A stretch of 64,000 bases of DNA, taken from the NCBI RefSeq assembly GCF_013389455.1, contig NZ_CP058278.1, forward strand, positions 3,534,001 to 3,598,000, read 5' to 3'. The notes below the pieces were generated by a model. That model worked only from the letters and a program-made list of their open reading frames with translations, had not been told where the DNA came from and did no database searches. The position numbers and the translations under genes were made by a program. This stretch comes from Flavobacterium inviolabile. GTDB lineage: Bacteria > Bacteroidota > Bacteroidia > Flavobacteriales > Flavobacteriaceae. Position 1 is the stretch's first letter; every line of letters starts with the position of its first letter. Below, in pieces: positions 51,119 through 59,875 of the stretch.

Positions 51119-53140
51119 ATGGCACAAGTAACACCACTTGGTTATCCGCACGCCGGAGCAGGATCAGTAGAAATTCTTTTAGAAGACGTAGACGGGGCAG
51201 ATTATGCCGTATTGTTCTCACCCGATCCAAACAATATCGAATTACGGGAAAACGGACAGGCAATGCAATTCTATTACTATCCGAAAAATCCAAGATTAGC
51301 AAAAGAACCCGGAAAAGACGGAAAATATAAATTTGCGATGCAGGTTTTCAAATCAGAAGGAGATTCTTCAACCGTTATCGGAGCTGAAGGACTTGAAGAA
51401 GAAGCAGGCGCTTATACAACACTGACCAGTACTATTGATCTACCGGAAGCTTTACTGAAAAAAGCGATCGACAAATTAAAAACCAGACTGCACACCGAAT
51501 ATCAGAATCAGAGACAATCTAAAATTCTGGGGTTATTTTCTTTCCTGAAAGGCGTTGACCGCGACTTTAACGAAACAAATGTACGCCCGATACAACTGGT
51601 TGAAAATACTATTGCCATGCACATTGTAGGAGAAAAATCGCCTAACAATCCGTTTGGCGGTGCCAACCCGTGGACCTTCAACATCCAGGGTGAAGGAAAC
51701 GGCAGTACTTTCGGTTTAGGTGAAAACGCATTTTCTGTACTAATGGGCAGAAACAGTGCTTCCCTTGTTAAAAACGCTTTGGAAAACGGAAATAACAATC
51801 TGGTTGTGGAAAACAACATTAAATACAAAGCCTATTTGCCAACAACAACAATCAAAACGACCGTAAACATGAAAAAGGTGCATACCTATTTCTCTTCTAA
51901 AGTAAACGTGAGCTGGTCGTTTGTGGACTTAAACTGGGAAAATGAGTATGAAAAACTGGTAACGGACGGTTCCATTATTTCTGAAATCGTAACAGACAAT
52001 CAGTTTTCAAATGACGAAAGAAAGAAAATTGAAGAGGCACTATTATCAAAACAAAGGGATTTTGCCTTTAAAATGATCGAAAAACAAATCCTTGACGTAC
52101 CGAACAAACAGTTTACGGCGGTAAAAGATCCGGAAAAACAAGGTGGAATTTTCCGTTTTATCTTTGGTTCGGGAAGTGTGGGCGCTAATTTAAAATCGGC
52201 TACAGACATTAAAGAGATCAACTTTAAAGATGAAATCAAATTCTCTGCAATTGAGGTTTTAGACTCTAAAATCAGTGGTAATCTTGATACGCTGACCACA
52301 AAATCGGGAGCAGCTGCAAAAGAAGAACTGAAAAAGTACATTACCGAAGTACGTCTGGATGAAGACTTTACCAAAGTTCAGGTGGTTGCCGCTTTAAACG
52401 GAGGTTTGATTAAAATGGATAAAGACGGTGAAATCCTGAACGACAGCCCGGTAAGCCAGGTTTCTTTAGAAGTTGGGTATCCGGATTCCAAAGGAAAAAT
52501 TGTCTGGAAAAGTTCCGGTAGAATGATTGCGCCGGAAGGAACTCCTTATGTAAAAACAACCAGCAGAACCGGAAAAGACATCGACGCTATTTTCCCGGCC
52601 ACCTGGACCGACAAGTCTAAAGACAAAAACGCTTTTGTTTTCGACTTTGTGCGCAACACTACCGGCGGAAAGATAAAAGTACGTCAAAACATCATGTATG
52701 AAAAAGACAAACGAATCAAATTAAAAGATACCGTTAACGAATTTGAGTTTGACGGAACCAAATTGTTCATTCCGCTTCCGGTACAGAACATGATTAACTA
52801 TAATCTTTCTACAGAACAGTTGTTTGACTGTGACACTCTTGAGGTTACTTTTAAAGTGGATAAAATGCCAACTAAAAAGTTCAAGTTCACAGCCGAAAAC
52901 TACGAAGAACTGATTCCGTATCGTTCGTGGTATGAGTTTGATTATGAGATCAAGCCGACACAATATAAAGTGAAATACACCTGTAAAGGAAAAATAGGCA
53001 GTAAATCGAAAAAAATCACCCTTTCTACCGATTACCAAAATATTGACTACCAGGAAGGTGATATCTTATTTGAACTTCCAACCGGAACAGATGCTCAAAA
53101 TAAAGACATCGAAAAAATAAGAGCGCCATTCATGGAATAG
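51119..53140 (+). CDS. Large cytosolic-type protein of unknown function (673 residues)
   Basis: No signal peptide or membrane helix. The N-terminus begins MAQVTPLGYPHAGAGSVEIL. Residues 1-100 look beta-rich, 110-160 helical (LPEALLKKAIDKLKTRL), 160-260 contain Gly/Asn-rich turns (IQGEGNGSTFGLGENAF), and the C-terminal half is again beta-rich with many Lys and Asp. I recognise no domain. It is the first large gene of a cassette that ends with a muramidase gene. It may be an effector or a particle component; both are speculative. Confidence 0.75.
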   Translation: MAQVTPLGYPHAGAGSVEILLEDVDGADYAVLFSPDPNNIELRENGQAMQFYYYPKNPRLAKEPGKDGKYKFAMQVFKSEGDSSTVIGAEGLEEEAGAYTTLTSTIDLPEALLKKAIDKLKTRLHTEYQNQRQSKILGLFSFLKGVDRDFNETNVRPIQLVENTIAMHIVGEKSPNNPFGGANPWTFNIQGEGNGSTFGLGENAFSVLMGRNSASLVKNALENGNNNLVVENNIKYKAYLPTTTIKTTVNMKKVHTYFSSKVNVSWSFVDLNWENEYEKLVTDGSIISEIVTDNQFSNDERKKIEEALLSKQRDFAFKMIEKQILDVPNKQFTAVKDPEKQGGIFRFIFGSGSVGANLKSATDIKEINFKDEIKFSAIEVLDSKISGNLDTLTTKSGAAAKEELKKYITEVRLDEDFTKVQVVAALNGGLIKMDKDGEILNDSPVSQVSLEVGYPDSKGKIVWKSSGRMIAPEGTPYVKTTSRTGKDIDAIFPATWTDKSKDKNAFVFDFVRNTTGGKIKVRQNIMYEKDKRIKLKDTVNEFEFDGTKLFIPLPVQNMINYNLSTEQLFDCDTLEVTFKVDKMPTKKFKFTAENYEELIPYRSWYEFDYEIKPTQYKVKYTCKGKIGSKSKKITLSTDYQNIDYQEGDILFELPTGTDAQNKDIEKIRAPFME

Positions 53141-53152
53141 TCCATCCCCGAT

Positions 53153-53196
53153 AAAACTGAAAGGAGTGTTTTTCATTCCTTTTAGTTTTATTTTTT
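53153..53196 (+). terminator. Terminator-like hairpin inside the cassette
   Basis: AAAACTGAAAGGA pairs with TCCTTTTAGTTTT through one G-T pair and is followed by ATTTTTT. Downstream genes may be expressed less, or from a promoter I cannot see. Confidence 0.65.
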
Positions 53197-53225
53197 AATG
53201 CTTTTCAACTCAAAAAAACAATATC

Positions 53226-55397
53226 ATGCCGGATAACAATACTTTTAAACTGGACGGAACAAAATTAGTTCCGATTAACCGCTTCAACCTGGAAGCCTCC
53301 AAACCGAGCAGTTCTTTCTCGGCTGTGACGGTAAACAACCTTCAGAAATTCACGGTAATTGAACATCCCGTTGTTCATTCCATCAATATAAACCCCACAA
53401 CTCCGGTAAACAGGGAACGTTTGCCTCTTGTGGAAAACAACATTTTAATCACGGAAAATTCGCTTTTTCAGGATTATAACGACAACAAGATATTCTTTAC
53501 TTTTCCCGAGGTGATCATCACGCCTAACGACAATACCGTTTTTTACTATGAAAACATTCTGGACGCTTTCGGGCGGAACAGTGGTCTTTACGGCTATGTA
53601 ACGCTGCGTTATGCCATCCGGAACAAACCCGAAACCAGTACGCTGCGCAACATCCCGATCCAATTGCGGGAAGTGGTCCTAAACCTGAGAGTCGAGAACA
53701 ATAAAGAAACGGAAACCGTAAAGATAAACGGCCTTATCAATCCGGAAAAAAGCGAGATCCTCTTTAACCTGAAAGACCAGGCGGTAAAAATTGCATTCCT
53801 GAATATGGTCACCAAAATCGAAACACTAAAATCCAGCCTGGACTTATTTTTTGATTTTAAAGGCTATACCAAATTCCGGCGTAAATTTCTATATGCCAAA
53901 GGTATTGACGGCACCACCACGCCGCCCATCATCAACCGGGATCCGGATACGGCTGCCAGTGCCCGGATGAGCCTGAAAACCGCTGCCTTACTGGACAGTC
54001 CGTTGCTCATTCGTTCCAATTCTGCCAAAAGCCTGATTTCAAAAGAAACGATGCGCGAGATTCAGAAAGAGCAGAACATTGTTGCCGAAGAACCGGAACA
54101 ATATGTAAAAAGTACGTTTTTACTAAAGGTAAACAAAACCATTAATTATCCTTTAGCCGCAGACGCTTCAATAAGCCTGTATAAAACAATTGACGGCGGT
54201 TTTATCGTTAACCCGTTTAACTCCAATTACGACTTTTCCCAATTCAGACAGATCTTTATTCCGGGAGTGAATTACAACAAGCTTTCCATTTATAAATCGA
54301 CGATTCAGCCGAATACGTTCCTGCTGATCTCAAAAATATACTGCCTGTCCAGAGCAATCGACACAAAGAAACCGTGTATTTCAACCATTTTTCATGCCTA
54401 TGAAGACGGAACCGGATTGACCGAAGATATTTCAAAAATCAGCTTCCAGTTTGCTTTGGGCCCGGATTTATCCGACTACGATCTTACCAAATTAAAAATC
54501 GATTTGAAAAACAATAACTTTCTGGATGGAAATCCGGCCGACTACCTGAATGAGATCCAGTTTTTATATCCCAACAATATTGATTCCGACTTTGACATCA
54601 GCGGTAATTATTTCCTTCAGAAATCGGATGTGACGACAGACGGGAAATACTTCCTGTTTTCCATTACCACCGAAAACCTCAACGATGCCAGCCTGCTCAT
54701 CAATGCTTTGAACAATTCCGTTTCCCAGTTTGCCAATATCAATTTCAGGCATAAGGAAATTAAGGATACCAGTATTATCGAACTGAATATTGAAAAAACA
54801 AACGGCGAGCTGCTGGATACCGTTTTTGACCGTACTTCCAAAAAGCTGACTACGGAAAATAAGTCGATTTCCAAATGTAAAATCAATGCGGTACTTTTTA
54901 TCGACCACAATAATGCGCCTTATTTCAACAATGCTTTCTTTACCAAATATCCGTTACTGGACAGCGGACAAACTGTGGAACTGGCACTGAATGCCATTAG
55001 CAGCGAAAATGCCATGCTGAACCTGAAAGACGTGTATTTTGATTATGAAAGTATTGAAGACATCAGCACAGAATTCAGCCAGATCGTTTCCAAATCGACA
55101 GACTATAACAAATACATACAGTTGCAGATTCAGAAACAAAACACGAAGATCAGTAAAATTCAGATTGAGCTGGTGGTTGACGAAACCCTGAGTAAATTCA
55201 ATATCGAAAAGCTGAAAGCTGAATTTTCAATTCCCGTCCTTTTTAACTTTATCATAAAAAATACCGTTCCGCAGGGAAGAACAACACTTTCTTACCGAAT
55301 AAATTATTTCGACAAGAACGACAATATCATTGCTTCCAAAAACAGCATTTTTGATTTCTCGGACACTTCCATTATGACGATACCCAAACACAAATAG
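53226..55397 (+). CDS. Large cytosolic-type protein of unknown function (723 residues)
   Basis: No signal peptide or membrane helix. The N-terminus is MPDNNTFKLDGTKLVPINRF. The chain alternates short beta-strand patterns and Asn/Asp/Lys-rich loops throughout, with a helical stretch near residues 235-300 (RMSLKTAALLDSPLLIRSNSAKSLISKETMREIQKEQ). No family is recognised. Together with the 673-residue protein it forms a pair of large beta-rich proteins between a holin-sized membrane protein and a muramidase. The ATG at 53226 is the only sensible start. Confidence 0.75.
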   Translation: MPDNNTFKLDGTKLVPINRFNLEASKPSSSFSAVTVNNLQKFTVIEHPVVHSININPTTPVNRERLPLVENNILITENSLFQDYNDNKIFFTFPEVIITPNDNTVFYYENILDAFGRNSGLYGYVTLRYAIRNKPETSTLRNIPIQLREVVLNLRVENNKETETVKINGLINPEKSEILFNLKDQAVKIAFLNMVTKIETLKSSLDLFFDFKGYTKFRRKFLYAKGIDGTTTPPIINRDPDTAASARMSLKTAALLDSPLLIRSNSAKSLISKETMREIQKEQNIVAEEPEQYVKSTFLLKVNKTINYPLAADASISLYKTIDGGFIVNPFNSNYDFSQFRQIFIPGVNYNKLSIYKSTIQPNTFLLISKIYCLSRAIDTKKPCISTIFHAYEDGTGLTEDISKISFQFALGPDLSDYDLTKLKIDLKNNNFLDGNPADYLNEIQFLYPNNIDSDFDISGNYFLQKSDVTTDGKYFLFSITTENLNDASLLINALNNSVSQFANINFRHKEIKDTSIIELNIEKTNGELLDTVFDRTSKKLTTENKSISKCKINAVLFIDHNNAPYFNNAFFTKYPLLDSGQTVELALNAISSENAMLNLKDVYFDYESIEDISTEFSQIVSKSTDYNKYIQLQIQKQNTKISKIQIELVVDETLSKFNIEKLKAEFSIPVLFNFIIKNTVPQGRTTLSYRINYFDKNDNIIASKNSIFDFSDTSIMTIPKHK

Positions 55398-55436
55398 CCA
55401 CACCGTTAAACGATTATTCACGTAACAGTAAACATT

Positions 55437-56261
55437 ATGAAAACACTCAAACTGAATACCCGGGCGCCCGAAGTGGCTACCCTGTGTGAAATGCTTTGTA
55501 AGATCGGGTATCTCCTTAAAGTAACGGATACCTTTACCCGGGAAGTTGATGAAGCGGTAAAAGATTTTCAGGCTAAAAACAACCTGGTGATTGACGGTAT
55601 CGCAGGCATCAAAACCTGGTCCCGGTTATTTGAAAAGAACAGCCAGCTTGTCAACTATAACGACAAGCTGCTTTCGGAACAGGATCTAATTGATTTTGCC
55701 AGTGAGTATCAGCTGGAACTGGCTGTTATCAAGGCCGTAAATGAAATTGAAAGCAGCGGTAAAGGCTTTCTTATTGACGGCCGGCCGAAAATACTCTTTG
55801 AAGGACATGTTTTCTGGAGAGAGCTCACGCGAAGAAATATCGATCCGCAGCAGTATGCGAGTACTGCCAACCAGGATATTCTTTATGAAAAATGGACCCG
55901 GAAATTTTACCTTGGCGGACAGCGCGAATACGACCGGCTGCAAAAAGCAATCCGGTTAATTCCGGGAATGAACCTTTCCGATGCCGCAAACGCTTCCTCT
56001 TCATGGGGCGTTTTCCAGATCATGGGTTTTAATGCGATAGCACTGGGCTATGAAAGTATCGATAGTTTTGTGGGTAAAATGTATATGGACGAGCGCGAAC
56101 ACCTGGAGGCTTTCGGGCAGTTTTTAAGGAAGAACGATCTGATCGGACCGCTGCAAACCAAAAACTGGGAAACCTTTGCGTACCGCTATAACGGAGAAGG
56201 CTATAAAGCCAATAAATATGACGAAAAACTGGCAAGAGCCTATCAAAAATACAGTGCCTGA
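55437..56261 (+). CDS. N-acetylmuramidase endolysin with peptidoglycan-binding domain
   Basis: The 274-residue protein has a PG_binding_1 domain at residues 5-68 (VATLCEMLCKIGYLLKV to LVIDGIAGIKTWSRLF) and an N-acetylmuramidase domain (DUF3380/PF11860) at 85-274. The latter has the catalytic Glu in VNEIESSGKGFLIDGRPKILFEGHVFWREL and the SWGVFQIMGFN motif. It cuts the glycan strand of peptidoglycan. No signal peptide is present, as in phage endolysins that need a holin. It follows the 723-residue gene by 39 bases. Confidence 0.9.
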   Translation: MKTLKLNTRAPEVATLCEMLCKIGYLLKVTDTFTREVDEAVKDFQAKNNLVIDGIAGIKTWSRLFEKNSQLVNYNDKLLSEQDLIDFASEYQLELAVIKAVNEIESSGKGFLIDGRPKILFEGHVFWRELTRRNIDPQQYASTANQDILYEKWTRKFYLGGQREYDRLQKAIRLIPGMNLSDAANASSSWGVFQIMGFNAIALGYESIDSFVGKMYMDEREHLEAFGQFLRKNDLIGPLQTKNWETFAYRYNGEGYKANKYDEKLARAYQKYSA

Positions 56262-56314
56262 CCATTCATAATGGCGCAACCGTTTCCTCCTTTTACCCGT
56301 ATTGCATTCGTTTT

Positions 56315-56950
56315 TTAGATACAGACGATTTTATTCTTCATGGCATATAAAACGAGTCCGATGCGGGTTTTGATTTCCAGTTTCTGAAACAGGTTTTCCC
56401 GATAACCGTCAACCGTTTTAGGACTCAGGCACATTTCATCGGCAATTTCCCGATAGGTCATTTCGGTACAGGCCAGTTTGATAAATTCGATCTCCCGTTC
56501 TTTCAGGCTTGCCTTACTTGCGGCACCCAGTTTATTAATCAATACACCGGAAACCATTTCGGTATAAAAATAACCCGTTTCGTGTACTTTTAAAAGCGCT
56601 TCCCTAAAAACGGCAGGATGGGTATCCTTTAGTAAATACCCGGTAGCGCCGTTGCTGATCATCTTGATAATGGTATCTTCATCGTCATTAACAGACAGTG
56701 CCAGCACCCTAAGTTCGGGATAGTTTTCTTTAAGGCGTTTCATCGTTTCAACTCCGTCCATAACCGGCATGTTTACATCCAGTAATACCAGGTCCGGTAA
56801 TTCTTCCGTAGCGACTAATCCGGTTAAAAAGTCTTTGCCGTTGTTGTAATTTCCTGCAACGACAAACTCTTTGAAACTGTTTATCAGAAAGGATAGTGAT
56901 TGTGAAAACAACAAGTGGTCGTCAACAATTACAATTTTAATTTTGTTCAT
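56315..56950 (-). CDS. NarL/LuxR family response regulator
   Basis: The 211-residue protein has a receiver domain with Asp58 (LVLLDVNMPVMDG) and a LuxR-type HTH (IEFIKLACTEMTYREIADEMCLSPKTVDGYRENLF). It is the last gene of the minus-strand operon, 13 bases after the kinase gene, and faces the muramidase cassette. The shared GGGGAA/TTCCCC sites before both operons make it the likely controller of both. Confidence 0.92.
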   Translation of the reverse strand: MNKIKIVIVDDHLLFSQSLSFLINSFKEFVVAGNYNNGKDFLTGLVATEELPDLVLLDVNMPVMDGVETMKRLKENYPELRVLALSVNDDEDTIIKMISNGATGYLLKDTHPAVFREALLKVHETGYFYTEMVSGVLINKLGAASKASLKEREIEFIKLACTEMTYREIADEMCLSPKTVDGYRENLFQKLEIKTRIGLVLYAMKNKIVCI

Positions 56951-56963
56951 AGTAAGGGGCGTT

Positions 56964-57752
56964 TTAATCTTTTAATTCTTTAGTTATAGGGTAATTAATG
57001 GTTAATCTTGTTCCCTCATTCTGTTTGGAAATAACAGAAAAGGTTGCGCCAATAAGCTTCGCTCTGGTATTCATATTAGCGAGTCCGGAACCCTTTTCAA
57101 CTTTCGAATTGTCAAAGCCAATACCCGAATCGGCTATTTCAATAACACAATTGGATCCCTTAAAGTCAATACACACGGCAATGGTTTTGCTGTGCGAATA
57201 TTTTAATGCATTTGTCATTGCTTCCTGCAGTATTCTATAGATAATCACTTCATGCTGGGAGTTTATTTTCCGGACGGTACCGGTTACCTCTAACCTGCAG
57301 TCAATGATCTTTAACTTTGTAATACGGTTTAAATCTTCGGTAACCGCTTCAATAAAACTGGATTGTAAAACAATATCGCCGTTTATCAGTTTGGCTACCA
57401 TCCTGATTTCGTCCAGTGATTTACTAACCAGTTTGCGGACTTCATCAATCTCGTTTTTACTATTCCCGTCTGTACTGGCTGCCATTAAATTGAGCTGCAT
57501 TACGGCAACCGACAGTATCTGTCCGATATTATCGTGTAATTCCCTGCTGATGTTGGTAAGTGTCTGTTCTTTGATTTCGATCCTGGATTTGGCTAGCTCC
57601 GAATTAAAGAAGAGTTCGGCTTCCATTTTATCCATTAAAAATTTGGATTTCTTCTTCTGAAAATAAAAGAAAAAAACAAGCAGTGTCCCTAATAATGTAA
57701 AAAGAACAATACTGAACGAAATGATTAATAATGGTATCTCTTTTTGCTCCAT
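56964..57752 (-). CDS. HisKA_3 histidine kinase
   Basis: The 262-residue protein has one N-terminal membrane helix (IPLLIISFSIVLFTLLGTLLVFFFYF), HisKA_3 with His73 (SRELHDNIGQILSVAVMQLN), and HATPase (IYRILQEAMTNALKYSHSKT; IADSGIGFDNSKVEKGSGLANM). It has no sensor domain of its own. Its start overlaps the end of the membrane protein gene by 28 bases, which suggests the two form one sensory unit. Confidence 0.9.
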   Translation of the reverse strand: MEQKEIPLLIISFSIVLFTLLGTLLVFFFYFQKKKSKFLMDKMEAELFFNSELAKSRIEIKEQTLTNISRELHDNIGQILSVAVMQLNLMAASTDGNSKNEIDEVRKLVSKSLDEIRMVAKLINGDIVLQSSFIEAVTEDLNRITKLKIIDCRLEVTGTVRKINSQHEVIIYRILQEAMTNALKYSHSKTIAVCIDFKGSNCVIEIADSGIGFDNSKVEKGSGLANMNTRAKLIGATFSVISKQNEGTRLTINYPITKELKD

Positions 57753-58372
57753 ATAAAACCGAAAATAAAACTGCCGTTCATTAATACGTTTAAAAAGAAT
57801 ACTATCAGACTATACGTCGATTCGTGGATTCCGGATAAGAACCAACGTAAAGAGAGCATAAAGGGTAAATAGGGTACATAAAACAATAGTATCCCCAATA
57901 CAAACCAGAAAAAAATAGTGTCTTTTAAGGACAATATCAGGTTGGAACTGAATAACTCTACGAGATACAGGCAGCTCAGGACCAGCACCATAACAACACC
58001 TATGGCAAAATTATTAAAACAGACCTCTTCTACTATATCCTGGAAAAAGACCGGATTAATGATAACCGACAGGGCAAACAAGGCAAAACAAACGTTTGCG
58101 GCAAATTTATTTTTTGGCTGTTGTAAAATAGACTTTAAAAACAAAATATAGTACGGGAAAATAATAAACATATAGATATTGAAAACCATATAGTTTACCT
58201 GTCCTGTAACCTGTGTGTAAAAAATCCCTGTTAGTTCTGTAATCGCCGAAAGCCAAATGGACAATACAAAAAGCTTTGCCTTATTATTGGGAAGCTTGTA
58301 CCAGTAAATGATGCCAAACATACCCGCCAATAAGGCTAAAAACACAGTATATAGTCTTAAATCTGCTAACAT
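57725..58372 (-). CDS. Seven-helix membrane protein linked to the kinase
   Basis: The 215-residue protein is almost wholly hydrophobic, with about seven transmembrane segments (for example LYTVFLALLAGMFGIIYWY, FIIFPYYILFLKSI, TIFFWFVLGILLFYVPYLPFM) and a final basic tail. No family is recognised. It likely senses membrane or lipid-soluble signals for the adjacent kinase. Confidence 0.82.
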   Translation of the reverse strand: MLADLRLYTVFLALLAGMFGIIYWYKLPNNKAKLFVLSIWLSAITELTGIFYTQVTGQVNYMVFNIYMFIIFPYYILFLKSILQQPKNKFAANVCFALFALSVIINPVFFQDIVEEVCFNNFAIGVVMVLVLSCLYLVELFSSNLILSLKDTIFFWFVLGILLFYVPYLPFMLSLRWFLSGIHESTYSLIVFFLNVLMNGSFIFGFIWSKKRYHY

Positions 58373-58374
58373 TA

Positions 58375-58797
58375 TTATCCCCCGTAATTCAGTTTTGGAG
58401 GATTCCCCATCGATCCATAATTTAACGGTTCAATTTCAGTGATATCAATTGGATTTAGTGGTGCCGGTATTGTACCGTCTCTCTGGATCTGCGCTGCTCC
58501 CTTTGCTCCTGTTGGCGCTAAAAAGACAGTCGTATAATCCGCATTCTTTGCTTCTTCAGAAGAATATACACCAAGGTAAACCCGGATTCCGTCAACAGTA
58601 TAGCCTTTCGCTTCTCCTGTTTCTTTTACATAAGTAATATAGCGCTCTAATTCCTCGATGGAAAACCAAAAAGCATTGGCATCTTCCATACCCATTCTTT
58701 CCATTAGCATTGCGCTTCTTTTTTCATTGTAATTTTTATTCAGTTCTTTTCCTTTTTCAAAAGAAATTAGCTGCGTAGGTTTAACTGTTGCATTCAT
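58375..58797 (-). CDS. Uncharacterised 140-residue soluble protein
   Basis: It begins MNATVKPTQLISFEKGKELN, has a helical centre (FWFSIEELERYITYVKETGE) and a beta-rich part (VDGIRVYLGVYSSEEAKNADYTTVFLAPTGAKG). The C-terminal 30 residues are Pro/Gly/Asn-rich and contain LNYG twice (EPLNYGSMGNPPKLNYGG). No family is recognised. It is the first gene of the sensor operon, two bases before the seven-helix protein gene. Confidence 0.75.
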   Translation of the reverse strand: MNATVKPTQLISFEKGKELNKNYNEKRSAMLMERMGMEDANAFWFSIEELERYITYVKETGEAKGYTVDGIRVYLGVYSSEEAKNADYTTVFLAPTGAKGAAQIQRDGTIPAPLNPIDITEIEPLNYGSMGNPPKLNYGG

Positions 58798-58823
58798 TTT
58801 TTAGATTGATTATTGATTTGTGA

Positions 58824-58867
58824 CAAAATTATAGTGAACACTTGCAGGCTACAAGGGGAAATTCCCC
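58824..58867 (-). promoter_or_regulatory. Promoter of the sensor operon with adjacent GGGGAA-N1-TTCCCC site
   Basis: On the minus strand TTG (58852-58854) and TAATTTTG (58824-58831) are 20 bases apart. The inverted repeat GGGGAA/TTCCCC (58855-58867) directly abuts the -33 element on its upstream side, the usual place for an activator. Confidence 0.65.
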
Positions 58868-59011
58868 CCTTTTTATATACCACAATTTTTCCCTGTCTAT
58901 TACGATAAGGATGTTATTTCACGGATGTCAAAGAAAATGAATATAAAATTAATCATAAAATAATGATTGACTTTATTTACGCACCGTTAAAAGTTTTTAT
59001 AAAACGCGATC

Positions 59012-59620
59012 TCAGAACTGGTCTACAATGGTTCTGAAAGTAAGATTCACACGGGGACGTGTTATTTTTGTAGTGGGCGGCAGCCGGTGCAGCCAGTTGG
59101 TTTGCGTAGCGCCTTTCATGATTAGAAGACTGCCGGCTTCCAGCAGCAGCGAGGTGGTCGCTTTGGTTGTTTTATGTTTGAACGAGAATTTGCGTTCGGC
59201 ACCAAAACTCATCGAAGCAATAACGGTATTAGCGCCCAGTGATTTTTCATCATCACTGTGCCAGGCCATTCCTTCCTGTCCGTCATGGTATAAATTTAAA
59301 AGGCAGGAATTAAATTGTGTTCCGGACTGTGTTTCGGCCATTTTTTTTAAGGCTAACAATTCCGGTGTCCACGGCAGTGCCTTTTTGGTCGTATTCGAAT
59401 AGGTATACAGAAATTCCTTATCGCCATACCAGGCGACCTTTCTTTTGGTCAGGATCAGTTTCCCGAAAATGATGGCTTCATCATTCCGCCAGGCAATGGT
59501 TTCCATCAGGCGGTCATAATAATGCTGTGCTTCACTTCCGTTCATAATTCTTCCGTAGTAATTCACTTCCCCGTCATAAGGCAGTAAATTTTCTATTGCT
59601 CCGGTACTGAATAAGTCCAT
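59012..59620 (-). CDS. alkB: AlkB-family 2-oxoglutarate/Fe(II) DNA-repair dioxygenase
   Basis: From ATG 59620 (MDLFSTGAIENLLPYDG) the protein has 202 residues. The iron ligands lie in AWHSDDEKSLGA (HxD) and WLHRLPPTTK (distal His), and the 2-oxoglutarate-binding Arg in RPRVNLTFR. It demethylates 1-methyladenine and 3-methylcytosine in DNA. The start overlaps the stop of the upstream gene as TAATG, indicating coupling in the Ada operon. Confidence 0.9.
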   Translation of the reverse strand: MDLFSTGAIENLLPYDGEVNYYGRIMNGSEAQHYYDRLMETIAWRNDEAIIFGKLILTKRKVAWYGDKEFLYTYSNTTKKALPWTPELLALKKMAETQSGTQFNSCLLNLYHDGQEGMAWHSDDEKSLGANTVIASMSFGAERKFSFKHKTTKATTSLLLEAGSLLIMKGATQTNWLHRLPPTTKITRPRVNLTFRTIVDQF

Positions 59621-59868
59621 TACTGTAAGTTGTTTAATTTCCAAAATCGGTACTGTGCTTTCATGCAATGTCCGCAGGGGCGAAATCCTGCCGCTACCGC
59701 CATGGCTTCCGTGGCAAAAAACACCCTGTTTTCCTTTTTCATCCGCTTTCCGGACGCACAGCGCAAAAGCCCGTAAATCCGTAACTTTTTATTACCTCCA
59801 AAAATAATACTTTGTTTCCGTATCCCGCTATGCAATTCGGAATCGGTTAACGAACAATGTGCCATCAT
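59620..59868 (-). CDS. Stand-alone Ada metal-binding domain protein
   Basis: The 82-residue protein matches the Ada N-terminal zinc domain: RCASGKRMKKENRVFF, then GFRPCGHCM. In E. coli Ada the zinc site has four Cys (38, 42, 69, 72); here Cys37, Cys65 and Cys68 are seen and the second Cys is replaced by Lys41. This is the reduced form common as a small Bacteroidetes protein. Ability to accept methyl groups from phosphotriesters is uncertain. It lies between the 2OG-oxygenase gene (7 bases) and alkB. Confidence 0.82.
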   Translation of the reverse strand: MMAHCSLTDSELHSGIRKQSIIFGGNKKLRIYGLLRCASGKRMKKENRVFFATEAMAVAAGFRPCGHCMKAQYRFWKLNNLQ

Positions 59869-59875
59869 ACACCTA

